DNA of 64,000 nucleotides from Nocardia grenadensis NBRC 108939 (GTDB lineage Bacteria > Actinomycetota > Actinomycetes > Mycobacteriales > Mycobacteriaceae): the NCBI RefSeq assembly GCF_001613445.1, contig NZ_BDCJ01000002.1, forward strand, positions 206,034 to 270,033, written 5' to 3'. The notes beneath the pieces were generated by a model. That model made no database searches. It was not told the origin of the DNA and saw only the letters and a program-made list of their open reading frames with translations. Each line of letters begins with the position of its first letter. Positions within the stretch are counted from its first letter, which is position 1. Below are positions 44,589 through 53,747 of the stretch, one piece after another. Both the position numbers and the translations under genes were made by a program.

Positions 44589-46019
44589 TCACCACGGGGA
44601 AGGCCGGTAGTCCTTCAGGAAACAGCCGTAGAGGTCCTCACCGGCTTCGCCGCGCACGATCGGGTCGTAGACCCGGGCCGCGCCGTCCACCAGGTCGAGC
44701 GGGGCGTGGAAACCCTCGTCGGCCAGCCTGATCTTCGTGTAGTGCGGTCGTTCGTCGGTGATCCAGCCGGTGTCCACCGCGGTCATCAGGATACCGTCGG
44801 TTTCGAGCATCTCTTTCGCGCTGGTCCGGGTCAGCATGTTCAGCGCCGCCTTGGCCATATTGGTGTGCGGATGCCCCGGCCCCTTGTAGCCGCGGGAGAA
44901 CTGACCCTCCATCGCCGAGACGTTCACCACGTACTTCCGGCGGGCGGACGCCGCGGCCAGCGCGGGCCGCAACCGGGAGACCAGGATGAATGGGGCGACC
45001 GAATTGCACAGCTGGACCTCCAGCAGTTCGGTGGGGTCCACTTCGCCCACTGTGTGCACCCAGCTGTTGCTGTGGGCGAGGTCGGGTACCAGGCCGCCGG
45101 CATCGATCGCCACCCCGCGGGCGATGCGGTCAGGGGTGGCCGACCCCGCCACCAGCGCGAGTTCGGCCACATCGGCGCCGGACAGGGTGGGGGCCAGCGA
45201 GGCGGTCAGCGCGGTCGGATGGGCGCGGGTGGTCTGTCCGAAGGTCACCTTCTCGGGCAAACGGCCGGCGGGCAGCGGCCCGTCTTCGGCGGCGGCCAGG
45301 GCACTGTAGGCACCGGGGGAGCGGCGTACGGTCTGCGCGGCATTGTTGATCAGGACATCGAGCGGTCCCTGAGCCGCGACATCGTCGGCGAGGGCCACCA
45401 CCTGGGCGGGATCCCGCAGGTCGATACCGACGATGCGCAGCCGGTGCAGCCAGTCGGCGCTGTCGGCCTGGGCGGCGAAGCGGCGGATCGCGTCGTTGGG
45501 AAAGCGGGTGGTGATGGTCGTGTGCGCGCCGTCGCGCAGCAGCCGCAGCGCGATGTACATGCCGATCTTGGCGCGTCCGCCGGTGAGTAGCGCGCGACGG
45601 CCGGTCAGATCGGTGCGGGCCTCGCGGCGGTCGTGGCTCATGGCCGCGCAGTCCGGGCACAGCTGGTGGTAGAACGCGTCGACGCGGGTGTACTTCTCCT
45701 TGCAGATGTAGCAGCCGCGGGGGCGCAGGAGGGTGCCGGCCGACGCACCGGTGGTACTGGAGCTGATCGGGATACCGGCGGTCTCGTCATCGATGCGGTT
45801 CGGTGAACCGGTGGCGGTGGCGGCGACCACCGCGCGGTCCGCCGCGAGTTTCGCCTGCCGGGCGGCGAGGCGGCGCTGTCGTTTGAGCTCCTTGAACATC
45901 CGGCCGACCGCGCGCTGCACGGTGGCCGAATCCGGATGGCCGGGATCCAGCTGTCCTGCCTGGTCGAGAACGCGCAAACAGGTGGCGAGGTCTTTCGGGT
46001 CGATACTGGGCGCGGCCAT
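44589..46019 (-). CDS. Short-chain dehydrogenase with N-terminal zinc ribbon
   Basis: A 476-aa protein. Residues 1-70 are helical and charged. A Cys4 ribbon follows (Cys103 and Cys106 in CYICKEKY, Cys121 and Cys124 in CPDCAAM). An SDR domain begins at 140 with TGGRAKIGMYIALRLL (146-161) and has NNAAQTV, a Ser in VVNVSAMEGQFS and the MAKAALNMLTRTSA helix; the usual catalytic Tyr-x3-Lys reads HPHTNMAK, with no Tyr. It may therefore not be a standard alcohol dehydrogenase. ATG 46019 starts MAAPSIDPKD. It is divergent from the acyl-CoA dehydrogenase at 46248. Substrate unknown. Confidence 0.8.
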   Translation of the reverse strand: MAAPSIDPKDLATCLRVLDQAGQLDPGHPDSATVQRAVGRMFKELKRQRRLAARQAKLAADRAVVAATATGSPNRIDDETAGIPISSSTTGASAGTLLRPRGCYICKEKYTRVDAFYHQLCPDCAAMSHDRREARTDLTGRRALLTGGRAKIGMYIALRLLRDGAHTTITTRFPNDAIRRFAAQADSADWLHRLRIVGIDLRDPAQVVALADDVAAQGPLDVLINNAAQTVRRSPGAYSALAAAEDGPLPAGRLPEKVTFGQTTRAHPTALTASLAPTLSGADVAELALVAGSATPDRIARGVAIDAGGLVPDLAHSNSWVHTVGEVDPTELLEVQLCNSVAPFILVSRLRPALAAASARRKYVVNVSAMEGQFSRGYKGPGHPHTNMAKAALNMLTRTSAKEMLETDGILMTAVDTGWITDERPHYTKIRLADEGFHAPLDLVDGAARVYDPIVRGEAGEDLYGCFLKDYRPSPW

Positions 46020-46247
46020 CGGTGCGGAAGAAGTCCTTCGTGAGCTGGGAAAGCGTGCGCACCATTGTGGCAAAACGGTCGTGGTGAGACCGGAGCCGGG
46101 CCGCCGCGACCGTCCGGGCACCTGCTCCGGAGGCGTCGTCAGCCATGGGAACGCGCCTCGTTGACATCGCGCCAATAGTGCGGAAAAGTCGTTGACGATC
46201 CGGTGCGTCGGCGCCGGGCCGGTTGATCACGAACAGAGGACGCGGAT

Positions 46248-47393
46248 ATGGCACGCCCCGCATGGAGCGACGACGAAGTCGAGGCGGTACGAGAACTCGC
46301 GCGTAACTACTTCGAGAAGGAAGTGGTCCCGCACGAGGAGAAGTTCATCGAGCAGGGCCATCCGGACAAGGCGCTCTACCGGCGCGCCGGGGAACTCGGC
46401 CTGCTGTGCCCGGCGGTCCCGGAGGAGTTCGGTGGTGGGGGCGGCAGCTTCGCCCACGAGGCGGCGATCATCGAGGAACAGGTGCGCGCCGGTGACGGAG
46501 CCCTCGGTATCCCGGTGCACAGCTCGATCATCGCGCCCTATCTGGCCGAATTCGGTTCCGAGGAGTTGAAGAAGCGGATACTGCCCAAGGCGAGCAGTGG
46601 CGAGATGGTGCTGTCCATCGGGATGACCGAGCCGGGCACCGGATCGGACCTGCAAGCGATCAAGACCCGGGCCGTCCGCGAAGGCGACGAGTACGTGATC
46701 ACCGGGTCGAAAATCTTCATCTCCAACGGCTGGCTCTGCGACGGCATCATCATCGCCGCGAAAACCGATCCGGAGAAGGGCGCCGCCGGAGTCTCGCTGC
46801 TCTTCGCCGAGGTCGGCGACGACACCCCCGGCTTCACCCGCGGTCGCATCCTGTCCAAGATCGGTGGCAAGGGCCAGGACACCGCCGAGCTCTTCTTCGA
46901 CGGACTGCGGGTGCCCGCAGTCAACCTGCTCGGCGGTGCCGAGGGGCAGGGTTTCTACCAGATGATGCAGCTGCTGGCCCAGGAACGGCTGGTCACCGCC
47001 ATCATGGCGGTGACGATGATGGAACGCGCCGTCGAACTGACCGTCGAATACACCAAGGGCCGCGAGGCCTTCGGCAAACCGCTGTTCGCCATGCAGAACA
47101 CCAAGTTCGAACTGGCCGAATGCGCGACCATCGCCCGGACCAACCGGGTCTTCCTCGATGACTGCATCACCCGGCACCTGCGCGGGGAACTCGATATCCA
47201 GTCGGCCGCCATGTCGAAGTACTGGTCCACCGATCAGCTCGGTGTCGTCGTGGACCGTTGCCTGCAACTCTTCGGCGGCTACGGCTATATGACCGAATAC
47301 CCGATCTCCCAGCTGTACACGGGCGCCCGGGTGCTGCGTATCCTCGCCGGCAGCAACGAAGTGATGAAGGATCTCATCGCGCGTGGGCTCTGA
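46248..47393 (+). CDS. Acyl-CoA dehydrogenase (long-chain type active site)
   Basis: A 381-aa FAD enzyme for the first step of fatty-acid beta-oxidation. The signatures are MTEPGTGSDLQAIKTRAV and ISNGWLCDGIIIAAKTD. The catalytic base appears to be Glu246 in LLAQERLVTAI, the position used by long-chain and isovaleryl dehydrogenases; the alternative site in the C-terminal loop (VLRILAGSNEVMK) has Ala instead of Glu. ATG 46248 follows GAGGACG. Its last codons overlap the start of the TetR gene by 11 nt, so the regulator is translationally coupled and probably controls this operon. Confidence 0.92.
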   Translation: MARPAWSDDEVEAVRELARNYFEKEVVPHEEKFIEQGHPDKALYRRAGELGLLCPAVPEEFGGGGGSFAHEAAIIEEQVRAGDGALGIPVHSSIIAPYLAEFGSEELKKRILPKASSGEMVLSIGMTEPGTGSDLQAIKTRAVREGDEYVITGSKIFISNGWLCDGIIIAAKTDPEKGAAGVSLLFAEVGDDTPGFTRGRILSKIGGKGQDTAELFFDGLRVPAVNLLGGAEGQGFYQMMQLLAQERLVTAIMAVTMMERAVELTVEYTKGREAFGKPLFAMQNTKFELAECATIARTNRVFLDDCITRHLRGELDIQSAAMSKYWSTDQLGVVVDRCLQLFGGYGYMTEYPISQLYTGARVLRILAGSNEVMKDLIARGL

Positions 47394-48084
47394 CCTCGAA
47401 CCTCCATTCGCCCCCGTCGCCGACCTGCCCGCCGGCCCCGGCTCGTCCGCGGCCGGCGGGCACGGCACCGACGACCAGCCGCGGCGCCGCCGGCTCGAAC
47501 CGGATGAACGCCGCGCCCAGATCCTCGCCCAAGCCATCGAGATGTTCGGCGAACGTCCGTACGCGGCGGTGTCCACGGCCGAACTGGCGCAGCGTGCCGG
47601 GGTGGCCCGCGGCCTGATCAACCACTACTTCGGCAACAAACGTGACCTCTACCTCGCGGTGGTCCGCCGGATGGTGACCTTGCCCCGCGCCGACGAGTTG
47701 GCCGTACCCACGGGCACCACCCGGGAACGGGTCGAGGCCAGCGTGCACTGGTTGCTCGACACGATCTCCGAGCACGGCAGCACCTGGGTCAAGGTGACCA
47801 GCCACGAGGGAGTCGGCGACGACCCGGAGGTACAGCAGATTCTCGACGCGGCCGACGACGCGGCCGCACAGCGGCTGCTGGCGATGATCGGTCTCGCCGA
47901 CGGTGCGGGTTCGGCGGAGCCGCGACGCGCGATGGTCCGCGCCTACGGTGGCCTGGTCAAGGTGGCCGGCCGGGAGTGGCTGACCCGCGGGACCATGACC
48001 CGCGACCAGGTCCACGCGCTGCTGGTCGACATGCTGAGCACTTTGGTCACCGAATCGCTGCCGCGGGTGCGCCGCGGGCACTGA
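47383..48084 (+). CDS. TetR-family regulator coupled to the acyl-CoA dehydrogenase
   Basis: A 233-aa TetR repressor with an unusually long, Pro/Gly-rich and acidic N-terminal arm of about 35 residues before the helix-turn-helix (STAELAQRAGVARGLINHYF, quoted as AELAQRAGVARGLINHYFG). The C-terminal domain is helical, with a WLLDTISEHGSTWVKV helix. GTG 47383 overlaps the acyl-CoA dehydrogenase by 11 nt. If a later start is used the overlap disappears, but none has a better ribosome-binding site. It is likely to respond to acyl-CoA and regulate the dehydrogenase; no matching operator is obvious at 46176-46247. Confidence 0.85.
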   Translation: MGSDLEPPFAPVADLPAGPGSSAAGGHGTDDQPRRRRLEPDERRAQILAQAIEMFGERPYAAVSTAELAQRAGVARGLINHYFGNKRDLYLAVVRRMVTLPRADELAVPTGTTRERVEASVHWLLDTISEHGSTWVKVTSHEGVGDDPEVQQILDAADDAAAQRLLAMIGLADGAGSAEPRRAMVRAYGGLVKVAGREWLTRGTMTRDQVHALLVDMLSTLVTESLPRVRRGH

Positions 48085-48255
48085 GTCACTATGGCCCGGC
48101 GCAGCGGACCGGCCGGGTGTTTCGGGGTGGTGGCCAGCACTGCTTCGGCCAGGGGGATTTACCGGAACAGCGGCCGGTCGCGGCTTATTCTTTCCGATAC
48201 CGGGCGCGGTCCACTGCTCCAGGATTGTGCCTACGGCGGCTCGAAGGGATCGGTC

Positions 48256-49002
48256 ATGGCATATACACAGCGCTGGGCGGGTGAGCGCTGGCCGGAAGTT
48301 CCGCCGGACCGGGACGAGGAACCACCGCGCACCGGCCGGCGGCGCGACGACGACTGGTCCGAAGAGCCGCCCCAACCCGGCGAACGCCCGATCGTCAATC
48401 CTTACGCGATCGTCGCGCTGGTGGCCGCGCTCATTCTGGTCTTCCCGGTGGCGATCGTTTTCGGGCTGATCGCGTTCGGGCATCCCCGCGGCCGTTTCAT
48501 GGCCTGTACCGCGCTACTGCTCGGTATCGGCGAGGTGGCGCTGCTGGCGGCGTTGGTCCTCGCACCGGGAGATACGCCCGGTGGTGTGTTCTCTCGGGTA
48601 GGCGACGCGGTGGGGGAGGTCACCGGCGGACAGCGGACGGCCGAGTCCCCGGCCGCGGCCGCCTCCGGTACCTCCGAGAGCACCCGGACCTCGTCTCCCG
48701 GCCGCAGCGCCACGGCCGAACCCTCGACGCCGGCGAGCGGGGTCGCCTCGGCCCCGCCGGCCGCCGAGGCCGGTACCGCCTGCCCCGAACCGGCCCTGCT
48801 CGGTGTCGCCGCCGACGGCGGCACCCTGCTGTGCCTCACCGATCCGGCGTCGGTCACCGGCTATCAGTGGTCGGGCCCCTACCGGGTGGCCGAGACCGTC
48901 CGTGCCGAAGACGCGAGCTGTCCGGGCACCGCCACCGCACGTACCGCCGCGGGATACGCCCTGGTGTGTGAGAACGGGATCTGGACCCGCTGGAGCTCCT
49001 GA
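48256..49002 (+). CDS. Two-span membrane protein with extracytoplasmic Ser/Thr/Pro region
   Basis: A 248-aa protein. The first 45 residues are Arg/Glu/Pro-rich and cytoplasmic. Two transmembrane helices follow (IVALVAALILVFPVAIVFG near 50-70 and CTALLLGIGEVALLAALVLA near 84-103), a DUF4190-like arrangement. A long Ser/Thr/Ala-rich spacer (125-180) leads to a small C-terminal domain with paired Cys residues (GTACPEP, LLCLTDP, ASCPGT, LVCENG) that may form disulfides outside the membrane. Function unknown. ATG 48256 follows AAGGGATC. Codon pattern and topology support a real gene. Confidence 0.78.
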   Translation: MAYTQRWAGERWPEVPPDRDEEPPRTGRRRDDDWSEEPPQPGERPIVNPYAIVALVAALILVFPVAIVFGLIAFGHPRGRFMACTALLLGIGEVALLAALVLAPGDTPGGVFSRVGDAVGEVTGGQRTAESPAAAASGTSESTRTSSPGRSATAEPSTPASGVASAPPAAEAGTACPEPALLGVAADGGTLLCLTDPASVTGYQWSGPYRVAETVRAEDASCPGTATARTAAGYALVCENGIWTRWSS

Positions 49003-49022
49003 ACCGCCGCCGGCCGGTCCGC

Positions 49023-50033
49023 TCAGCTCTCGGTCGCCGGCTTGCGGGCCCGGCTGGGCTGCACCCGCGGCGGTTCGTTCGGCATCTTCGGGTACTGCGG
49101 CGGCCATGGCGCGTCCATGAGACCGGAGGCGAGATCGCGTTCGGACATCCGCAGCAGCGGCTCGATACTCTGCGGTGCGCGGTACTCCCAGGGATCGCCG
49201 TGCTCGGCGAGACGCGCCGGTACCGTCGCGATGGTCAGATCCTCGGGGACCACGGTATCGAGTTCATCCCAGGCCAGCGGGGTGGATACCTGCGCGCCGA
49301 CCTTGGGCCGTACGCACCAGGCACCGAACACGGTCTTGTGCGGAGCGTTCTGGTTGTAGTCGACGAAAACTCGCCGGCCGCGTTCCTCTTTCCACCAGTG
49401 CGCGGTGATGTCGTCGGGGTGGCGGCGTTCCAGCTCCCGCGCGAGGGCCACGGCCGCGGCGCGGACCTCGTACCCGTCCCAGTGCGGTTCGAGCGCGATA
49501 TAGAGATGCAGGCCGCGCGATCCGGAGGTCTTCACCCAGGTTTCGATACCGAGCTCGTCACACAGTTCCCGGGTCCGCAGGGCCGCGGTCCGTAGTTCGC
49601 CGAAACCGATACCGGGGGAGGGATCGAGATCGATGCGGAGCTGATCGGCGATCCGCAGATCCGGCACGGTATTGGGCCAGACGTGGAAGCCGAGACAGCC
49701 CTGGTTCACCGCCCACAGCACATGCGCCAGATCGTGCGCCACCAGCGCGTCGCTGGTGGTCCCGTTCGGGGTGGCGACCTCCACGGTGTGCAACCAGTCG
49801 GGGGCGGACTTCGGCACCCGCTTCTGGAACCAGGACTTACCGGACGCGCCGTCCGGGTAGCGTTCCAGCAGCAGCGGCCGCCCGCCGTTGACCCGGAAGA
49901 ACGGTTCGGCGACGCTCTCGTAGTAGCGCACCAGATCCAATTTGGTTTCGCCGCGGCGGGAGAAATACACCTTGCCGGGGTTGGTGATGGTGAGTATCCG
50001 GCCGGCGGCCTCGATCTCCACCGATTCGCTCAT
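49023..50033 (-). CDS. Prim-PolC / LigD-type polymerase domain protein
   Basis: A 336-aa archaeo-eukaryotic-primase-type polymerase, the stand-alone relative of the LigD polymerase domain. It inserts ribo- or deoxyribonucleotides at gaps and ends in base-excision and break repair. Motifs are KVYFSRRGETKLDLVRYY, catalytic acidic pair RIDLDPSPGIGF, the nucleotide-binding KTSGSRGLHLYI and FVDYNQNAPHKTVFGAW. Its ATG 50033 overlaps the TGA of the ligase gene (ATGA), so the pair is translationally coupled. Mycobacteria have the same Prim-PolC/LigC neighbourhood. No Ku gene is present here. Confidence 0.9.
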   Translation of the reverse strand: MSESVEIEAAGRILTITNPGKVYFSRRGETKLDLVRYYESVAEPFFRVNGGRPLLLERYPDGASGKSWFQKRVPKSAPDWLHTVEVATPNGTTSDALVAHDLAHVLWAVNQGCLGFHVWPNTVPDLRIADQLRIDLDPSPGIGFGELRTAALRTRELCDELGIETWVKTSGSRGLHLYIALEPHWDGYEVRAAAVALARELERRHPDDITAHWWKEERGRRVFVDYNQNAPHKTVFGAWCVRPKVGAQVSTPLAWDELDTVVPEDLTIATVPARLAEHGDPWEYRAPQSIEPLLRMSERDLASGLMDAPWPPQYPKMPNEPPRVQPSRARKPATES

Positions 50034-51115
50034 TTCGCCACCGCCGTCCCGAAGATCTCGCGCAACTCCGCCGGTGCGGCCTCTTCGAGCTGGGCGTAGG
50101 TGCACGACTCGGGGGTGCGGTCGGCGCGGAACCGGACCAGCCGCCCACCGTGCCGGAACCGGCCGGACTGGAGATGCTCGTACCTGACCTCGGCCACCAG
50201 TTCGGCGCGCAGCGCCTCCCACGACAGATCCTTGCCGCCGCTCCAGCGACTCACCCCGCCGGGCATGGAGCCGCCGGACCCGGCCTGGGCCGCCACATCG
50301 GCCCATTCCCGCCACGGATGGCCGACCAGGGCGTTCTCCCGGTACGGGGCGAGTTCACCGATCAACTCGGTGCGCCGCGCGGCGGTGAAACTGCTCGCCA
50401 CTCCCACATGGTGCAGCCGGCCCTCGGCGTCGTACAGGCCGAGTAGCAGCGAACCCACCCCCTGACCGTCCTTGTGCCAGCGGAAACCCGCCACCACACA
50501 GTCGGCGGTGCGCTCGTGCTTGACCTTGAGCATCACCCGCTTGTTCTGCTGATACGGCTGGTCATCGGCTTTGACCATCACCCCGTCGAAGCCCGCGCCC
50601 TCGAATCGGGTGAACCAGTCGCGGGCCACGGCCGGGTCCCCGGTGAGCGGGGTCAGCTGCACCCGGCCGGGCTCGGATCGCAGGATGGTTTCGAGCAGGC
50701 GGCGGCGTTCGGCGAACGGCGCCTCGGTCAGATCGCGGTCGCCGAGGGCAAGGAGATCGAAGGCCACGAAACTCGCCGGCGTCTCCACGGATAGTTTGGT
50801 CACCCGCGACGCCGCCGGATGCAGCCGCTGCTGCAGGACATCGAAATCGAGACCGTCATCGGTGACCACGACGATCTCCCCGTCCACGACGCACCGATCC
50901 GGGAGCGCGGCGCGCAGCAGTTCGGCAACTTCGGGAAAGTACCTGGTGAGAGGTCGATCGTTACGGGACCCCAGCTCCACTTCCGCACCGTCGCGGAACA
51001 CCACGCAGCGGAACCCGTCCCATTTGGGTTCATAGCTCAGCCCCGGCCCCGGTGGTATGTCGGGGGCGGTTTTGGCCAGCATGGGCCGGACGGGTGGCAT
51101 CACCGGTAGATCCAC
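50030..51115 (-). CDS. ligC: ATP-dependent DNA ligase, LigC type
   Basis: A 361-aa ATP-dependent ligase without accessory domains. Motif I is EPKWDGFRCVVF with the adenylated Lys31; further motifs are SRNDRPLTRYFPE, DGEIVV, FVAFDLL, FDGVMVKADDQPYQ and MLKVKHERTADCVV, followed by an OB-fold (GVASSFTAARRTEL). LigC seals nicks in repair and, in mycobacteria, works with Prim-PolC, whose gene is coupled downstream. GTG 51115 follows GAGGAGG. Assignment to LigC rather than LigB rests on size and neighbour. Confidence 0.92.
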   Translation of the reverse strand: MDLPVMPPVRPMLAKTAPDIPPGPGLSYEPKWDGFRCVVFRDGAEVELGSRNDRPLTRYFPEVAELLRAALPDRCVVDGEIVVVTDDGLDFDVLQQRLHPAASRVTKLSVETPASFVAFDLLALGDRDLTEAPFAERRRLLETILRSEPGRVQLTPLTGDPAVARDWFTRFEGAGFDGVMVKADDQPYQQNKRVMLKVKHERTADCVVAGFRWHKDGQGVGSLLLGLYDAEGRLHHVGVASSFTAARRTELIGELAPYRENALVGHPWREWADVAAQAGSGGSMPGGVSRWSGGKDLSWEALRAELVAEVRYEHLQSGRFRHGGRLVRFRADRTPESCTYAQLEEAAPAELREIFGTAVAK

Positions 51116-51221
51116 ACGATCCTCCTCGGGTCGATCCTCACCCGTATCGACGCCGCGGCCGACGCCGAATCATCGCCCCCGATGATAGGAGTTCGAACCG
51201 ACAGATCGCCGGATCCGGCCG

Positions 51222-51605
51222 TCAGCCGTCGATCCAGCCCTGGTCGACCGCGAAATCGGTGAGCCGCTCCCGGATGGCGACGATCTCCCCGGCGGTCAGC
51301 GCCGGGGAGGCGTCCAGGAGAAGTTCGGTGACCAGCCGGGTGTGTTCCTCGGCGGTCAACCGGGCACCGTCGCCGACCGGTTTGGGCCGTATGTGCTGTC
51401 CGCGCGGGGACCGGAGATTGATCGCCTTGGGGCCTCGATCGCCCTCGGTGACGTCGAATTCGAACACCCGACCCTGCCGGAGTTCGTCCTCGTCCAGGCC
51501 GATATCGTTGACATGGACGAACACGTCGGGTCCGCCGTCCTCGGGCCGGATGAAACCGAAACCCCGCGATCCGTCGAACGACACCAATTTCCCGCTGGCC
51601 ACCAC
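51222..51605 (-). CDS. Cold-shock-domain protein with C-terminal extension
   Basis: A 127-aa protein. Residues 1-70 are a cold-shock OB-fold with RNP-1-like GFGFIRPED and RNP-2-like DVFVHVND motifs that bind single-stranded nucleic acid. Residues 75-127 are an extra helical region (LTAEEHTRLVTELLLDASPAL) that canonical 67-aa Csp proteins lack. Such extended CspB-like proteins are known in actinobacteria; the added domain may mediate interactions. GTG 51605 follows GAGGAG. It lies 26 nt downstream of the SPFH gene on the same strand and may be co-transcribed. Confidence 0.9.
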   Translation of the reverse strand: MVASGKLVSFDGSRGFGFIRPEDGGPDVFVHVNDIGLDEDELRQGRVFEFDVTEGDRGPKAINLRSPRGQHIRPKPVGDGARLTAEEHTRLVTELLLDASPALTAGEIVAIRERLTDFAVDQGWIDG

Positions 51606-51631
51606 ACCGCTCCTCGCCGCAGTTCTGCCGG

Positions 51632-52738
51632 TTACTCTATATCCGGTTTTTCCTCATCGGTGGTCGAAAGCGCCTTTTGTAGCGAGTTGAACACGGTGAG
51701 GCCCTGCCCGACCATGCCGTTGAGCAGTTCGCCCACCCCGTCGGGCCCGTTCAGAACGGTCAGGTTCGCGTTGGACAGCCCGCGCGCCGCCTGCTCCACG
51801 ATGAGGGGCAACTGTTCGATGAGCATCTGGTCGAGCGCGATGCGATTGTTGGAGGCCGCCGCCTCGGCCTGGATCCGGGTGCGGTCGGCCTCGGCCTCGG
51901 CGAGGATCCGCACCCGCTCGGCCTCGGCCTGCGCCGGTTTCACCACCTCGGCCTGCAACTGCTGTTCCCGCAGTTCGGCTTCCTTACGGGCCTGGGCGGC
52001 CTGGGCGCCGAGTACTTCCTGCTGGGCGAGCGCGGCGGCGAGTGGTCCGGCCGCAGCGGCCTCGGCCTCCGCCTTGTCGATATCGCGTTGGTAACCGGCC
52101 TTGAGGATCGCCGTCTCCCGCGCGTATTCGGCCTGTTTGCGCAGAGATTCCTGTTCGGCCTCGGCGGAGCGCTGCGCGGCCTGCGATTCGGCGATCTGGG
52201 CGTCCCGGTGGACAGCGGCGTTGTGCGGAGCGGCGAGGGCGGAGATATAGCCGAGGTTGCCGTCGTCGATGGACTGGATCTGGAACGAGTCGACCCACAG
52301 GCCGATATTGCTCATCTCCACCTTCGACGCGACGAGGACCTCGTCGGCCAGCCGCTGGCGCTCCCGGATGATCTCCTCCACCGTCATGGAGCCGACGATG
52401 GACCGCAGATGACCGGAGAAGATCCGGCCGGTCAGCACCGACATCTCCTGCTCCTGTTCGGAGAGGAAACGCTGGGCCGCGTTCACGATCGAGGCGGTGT
52501 CGTTGGCGACCTTGAAGGCGATGACCGCTCGTACCTGCAGCACGATGGCCTGTTTGGTGACACAGCGTTCGCTGATCTCGGCCTCGAACATCGCCAGCGA
52601 CAGATAACGCACCTTCCGGAAGAACGGCATCACCCACGTACCGCGTCCGATGATCACCCGGAAGGGTGTGGCATCGCGGCTCTTGGCGCCGCTGACCAGC
52701 ATCGCCTCGTCGGGATCGGGTACGTGATAACCCAGCAC
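51632..52738 (-). CDS. SPFH/band-7 (flotillin-like) protein
   Basis: A 368-aa SPFH protein. Residues 10-180 form the SPFH domain (EAMLVSGAKSRDATPFRVII; TVEEIIRERQRLADEVL), and residues 185-300 form a long coiled coil rich in Ala, Glu and Arg (ESQAAQRSAEAEQESLRKQA). The C-terminus has the flotillin-type IEQLPLIVEQAARGLSNANL segment. There is no clear transmembrane helix at the N-terminus, so association with the membrane may be peripheral or through a partner. GTG 52738 follows GAGGAG. The NfeD-like gene 23 nt upstream is the usual partner for such proteins in membrane-microdomain organisation. Confidence 0.88.
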   Translation of the reverse strand: MLGYHVPDPDEAMLVSGAKSRDATPFRVIIGRGTWVMPFFRKVRYLSLAMFEAEISERCVTKQAIVLQVRAVIAFKVANDTASIVNAAQRFLSEQEQEMSVLTGRIFSGHLRSIVGSMTVEEIIRERQRLADEVLVASKVEMSNIGLWVDSFQIQSIDDGNLGYISALAAPHNAAVHRDAQIAESQAAQRSAEAEQESLRKQAEYARETAILKAGYQRDIDKAEAEAAAAGPLAAALAQQEVLGAQAAQARKEAELREQQLQAEVVKPAQAEAERVRILAEAEADRTRIQAEAAASNNRIALDQMLIEQLPLIVEQAARGLSNANLTVLNGPDGVGELLNGMVGQGLTVFNSLQKALSTTDEEKPDIE

Positions 52739-52761
52739 GTCTGACTCCTCGCGTCGTGTTG

Positions 52762-52989
52762 CTACGGCGCCGGGTCCGGTATGAGAGGTATCCAGGGCAC
52801 CACGTCGGCGATTCGACCGGAATCGACAGCGACGACCAGCACGGTGCTTCCGGCCGGGATCGCCTCGGCGGCACGCGCGATATACCCTTCGGTCCCCCCA
52901 CGTACGGCCACCAGGACCTCACCCAGCGTCCCGGGGCCTCGGATCGGCGAAATCAGCTTACCGGTCGACCCGACGACTTCGTCGTGCAT
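52762..52989 (-). CDS. Small NfeD-like OB-fold protein
   Basis: A 75-aa protein starting at ATG 52989 behind AAGGAGGT. It contains VGSTGKLISPIRGPGTLGEV and GSTVLVVAVDSGRIADVVPW, the pattern of the C-terminal OB domain of NfeD proteins (GxxG turn followed by a VxVxxxxG strand). The transmembrane and protease parts of full NfeD are absent, giving the short form that pairs with SPFH proteins. Position 23 nt upstream of the SPFH gene supports the call. Confidence 0.78.
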   Translation of the reverse strand: MHDEVVGSTGKLISPIRGPGTLGEVLVAVRGGTEGYIARAAEAIPAGSTVLVVAVDSGRIADVVPWIPLIPDPAP

Positions 52990-53051
52990 TTCTTGCGTAC
53001 CTCCTTGCCCGGCGGTGATTTTCCGAGATCGTTCCCCCGCCGCATCCCGGT

Positions 53052-53675
53052 CTACCGATAGAGCCGGCGGTAGGCGCTCAGCATGGCGACGAGGTGCTCG
53101 ACGATCTCCGCGCGGGTGGCACGCAACGACCCGTTCAGCCAGGCGGAGAACATTCCCGCGTTCCCGCTGGCCATGGTGACGGCCGCGAGGCGGCGGCGGA
53201 CCGGATCGTCGATCCGGTGGAAGAGGTGGTCCTGGATGAGCCGGGTGAAGGCGGGCATGACGGCGATGGTGGTCTGGCCGAGGCCGGTGCTGGAGTACGG
53301 CTCCACCAGGAACAGACGTGATTTACGGGGGTCCTCGAGCACTTTGTCCACCAGCGCCTCGGACAGGGCCCGGTCCCGCGAGGCGTCGTCGGCGACCGCG
53401 AAGGCGGTCATCGGTTCGAGGAAGTCGTCGGCGATCTGCCGGTACAGGACATCGAGCAGTTCATCCCGGCCGGCGAAACTCTCGTAGAAATACCGATCGG
53501 TGAGATTGGCTCGGCGGCACACCGCTCGCATGGTGACACCGGCGGCGCCGGATTCACCGATCAGATCCAGTGCGGCCTCGAGCAGTGCGCTGCGCCGTGC
53601 CGACTTCCGCTCGGAAAGCGTGGTGCCACCCCAGATCCGGGGTCCGCTGTCGTCCGATCGCTGATCTGAATGCAC
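53052..53675 (-). CDS. TetR-family transcriptional regulator
   Basis: A 207-aa TetR repressor. The helix-turn-helix is GVTMRAVCRRANLTDRYFYE at about residues 45-65, and the C-terminal domain includes AVMPAFTRLIQDHLFHRID and a final helix EIVEHLVAMLSAYRRLY. GTG 53675 gives VHSDQRSDD; a longer frame to 53732 is Pro/His-rich and less likely. It lies 62 nt upstream of the NfeD/SPFH pair on the same strand, so it may regulate them, or the convergent-side genes; no operator was recognised. Confidence 0.83.
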   Translation of the reverse strand: MHSDQRSDDSGPRIWGGTTLSERKSARRSALLEAALDLIGESGAAGVTMRAVCRRANLTDRYFYESFAGRDELLDVLYRQIADDFLEPMTAFAVADDASRDRALSEALVDKVLEDPRKSRLFLVEPYSSTGLGQTTIAVMPAFTRLIQDHLFHRIDDPVRRRLAAVTMASGNAGMFSAWLNGSLRATRAEIVEHLVAMLSAYRRLYR

Positions 53676-53747
53676 CCGTTCACAGTAGTGGGCAGGTGCC
53701 GTCGGCCGCGCCGGGTGGTCACGGCGCCGCACCGTATGTGACGCGGG

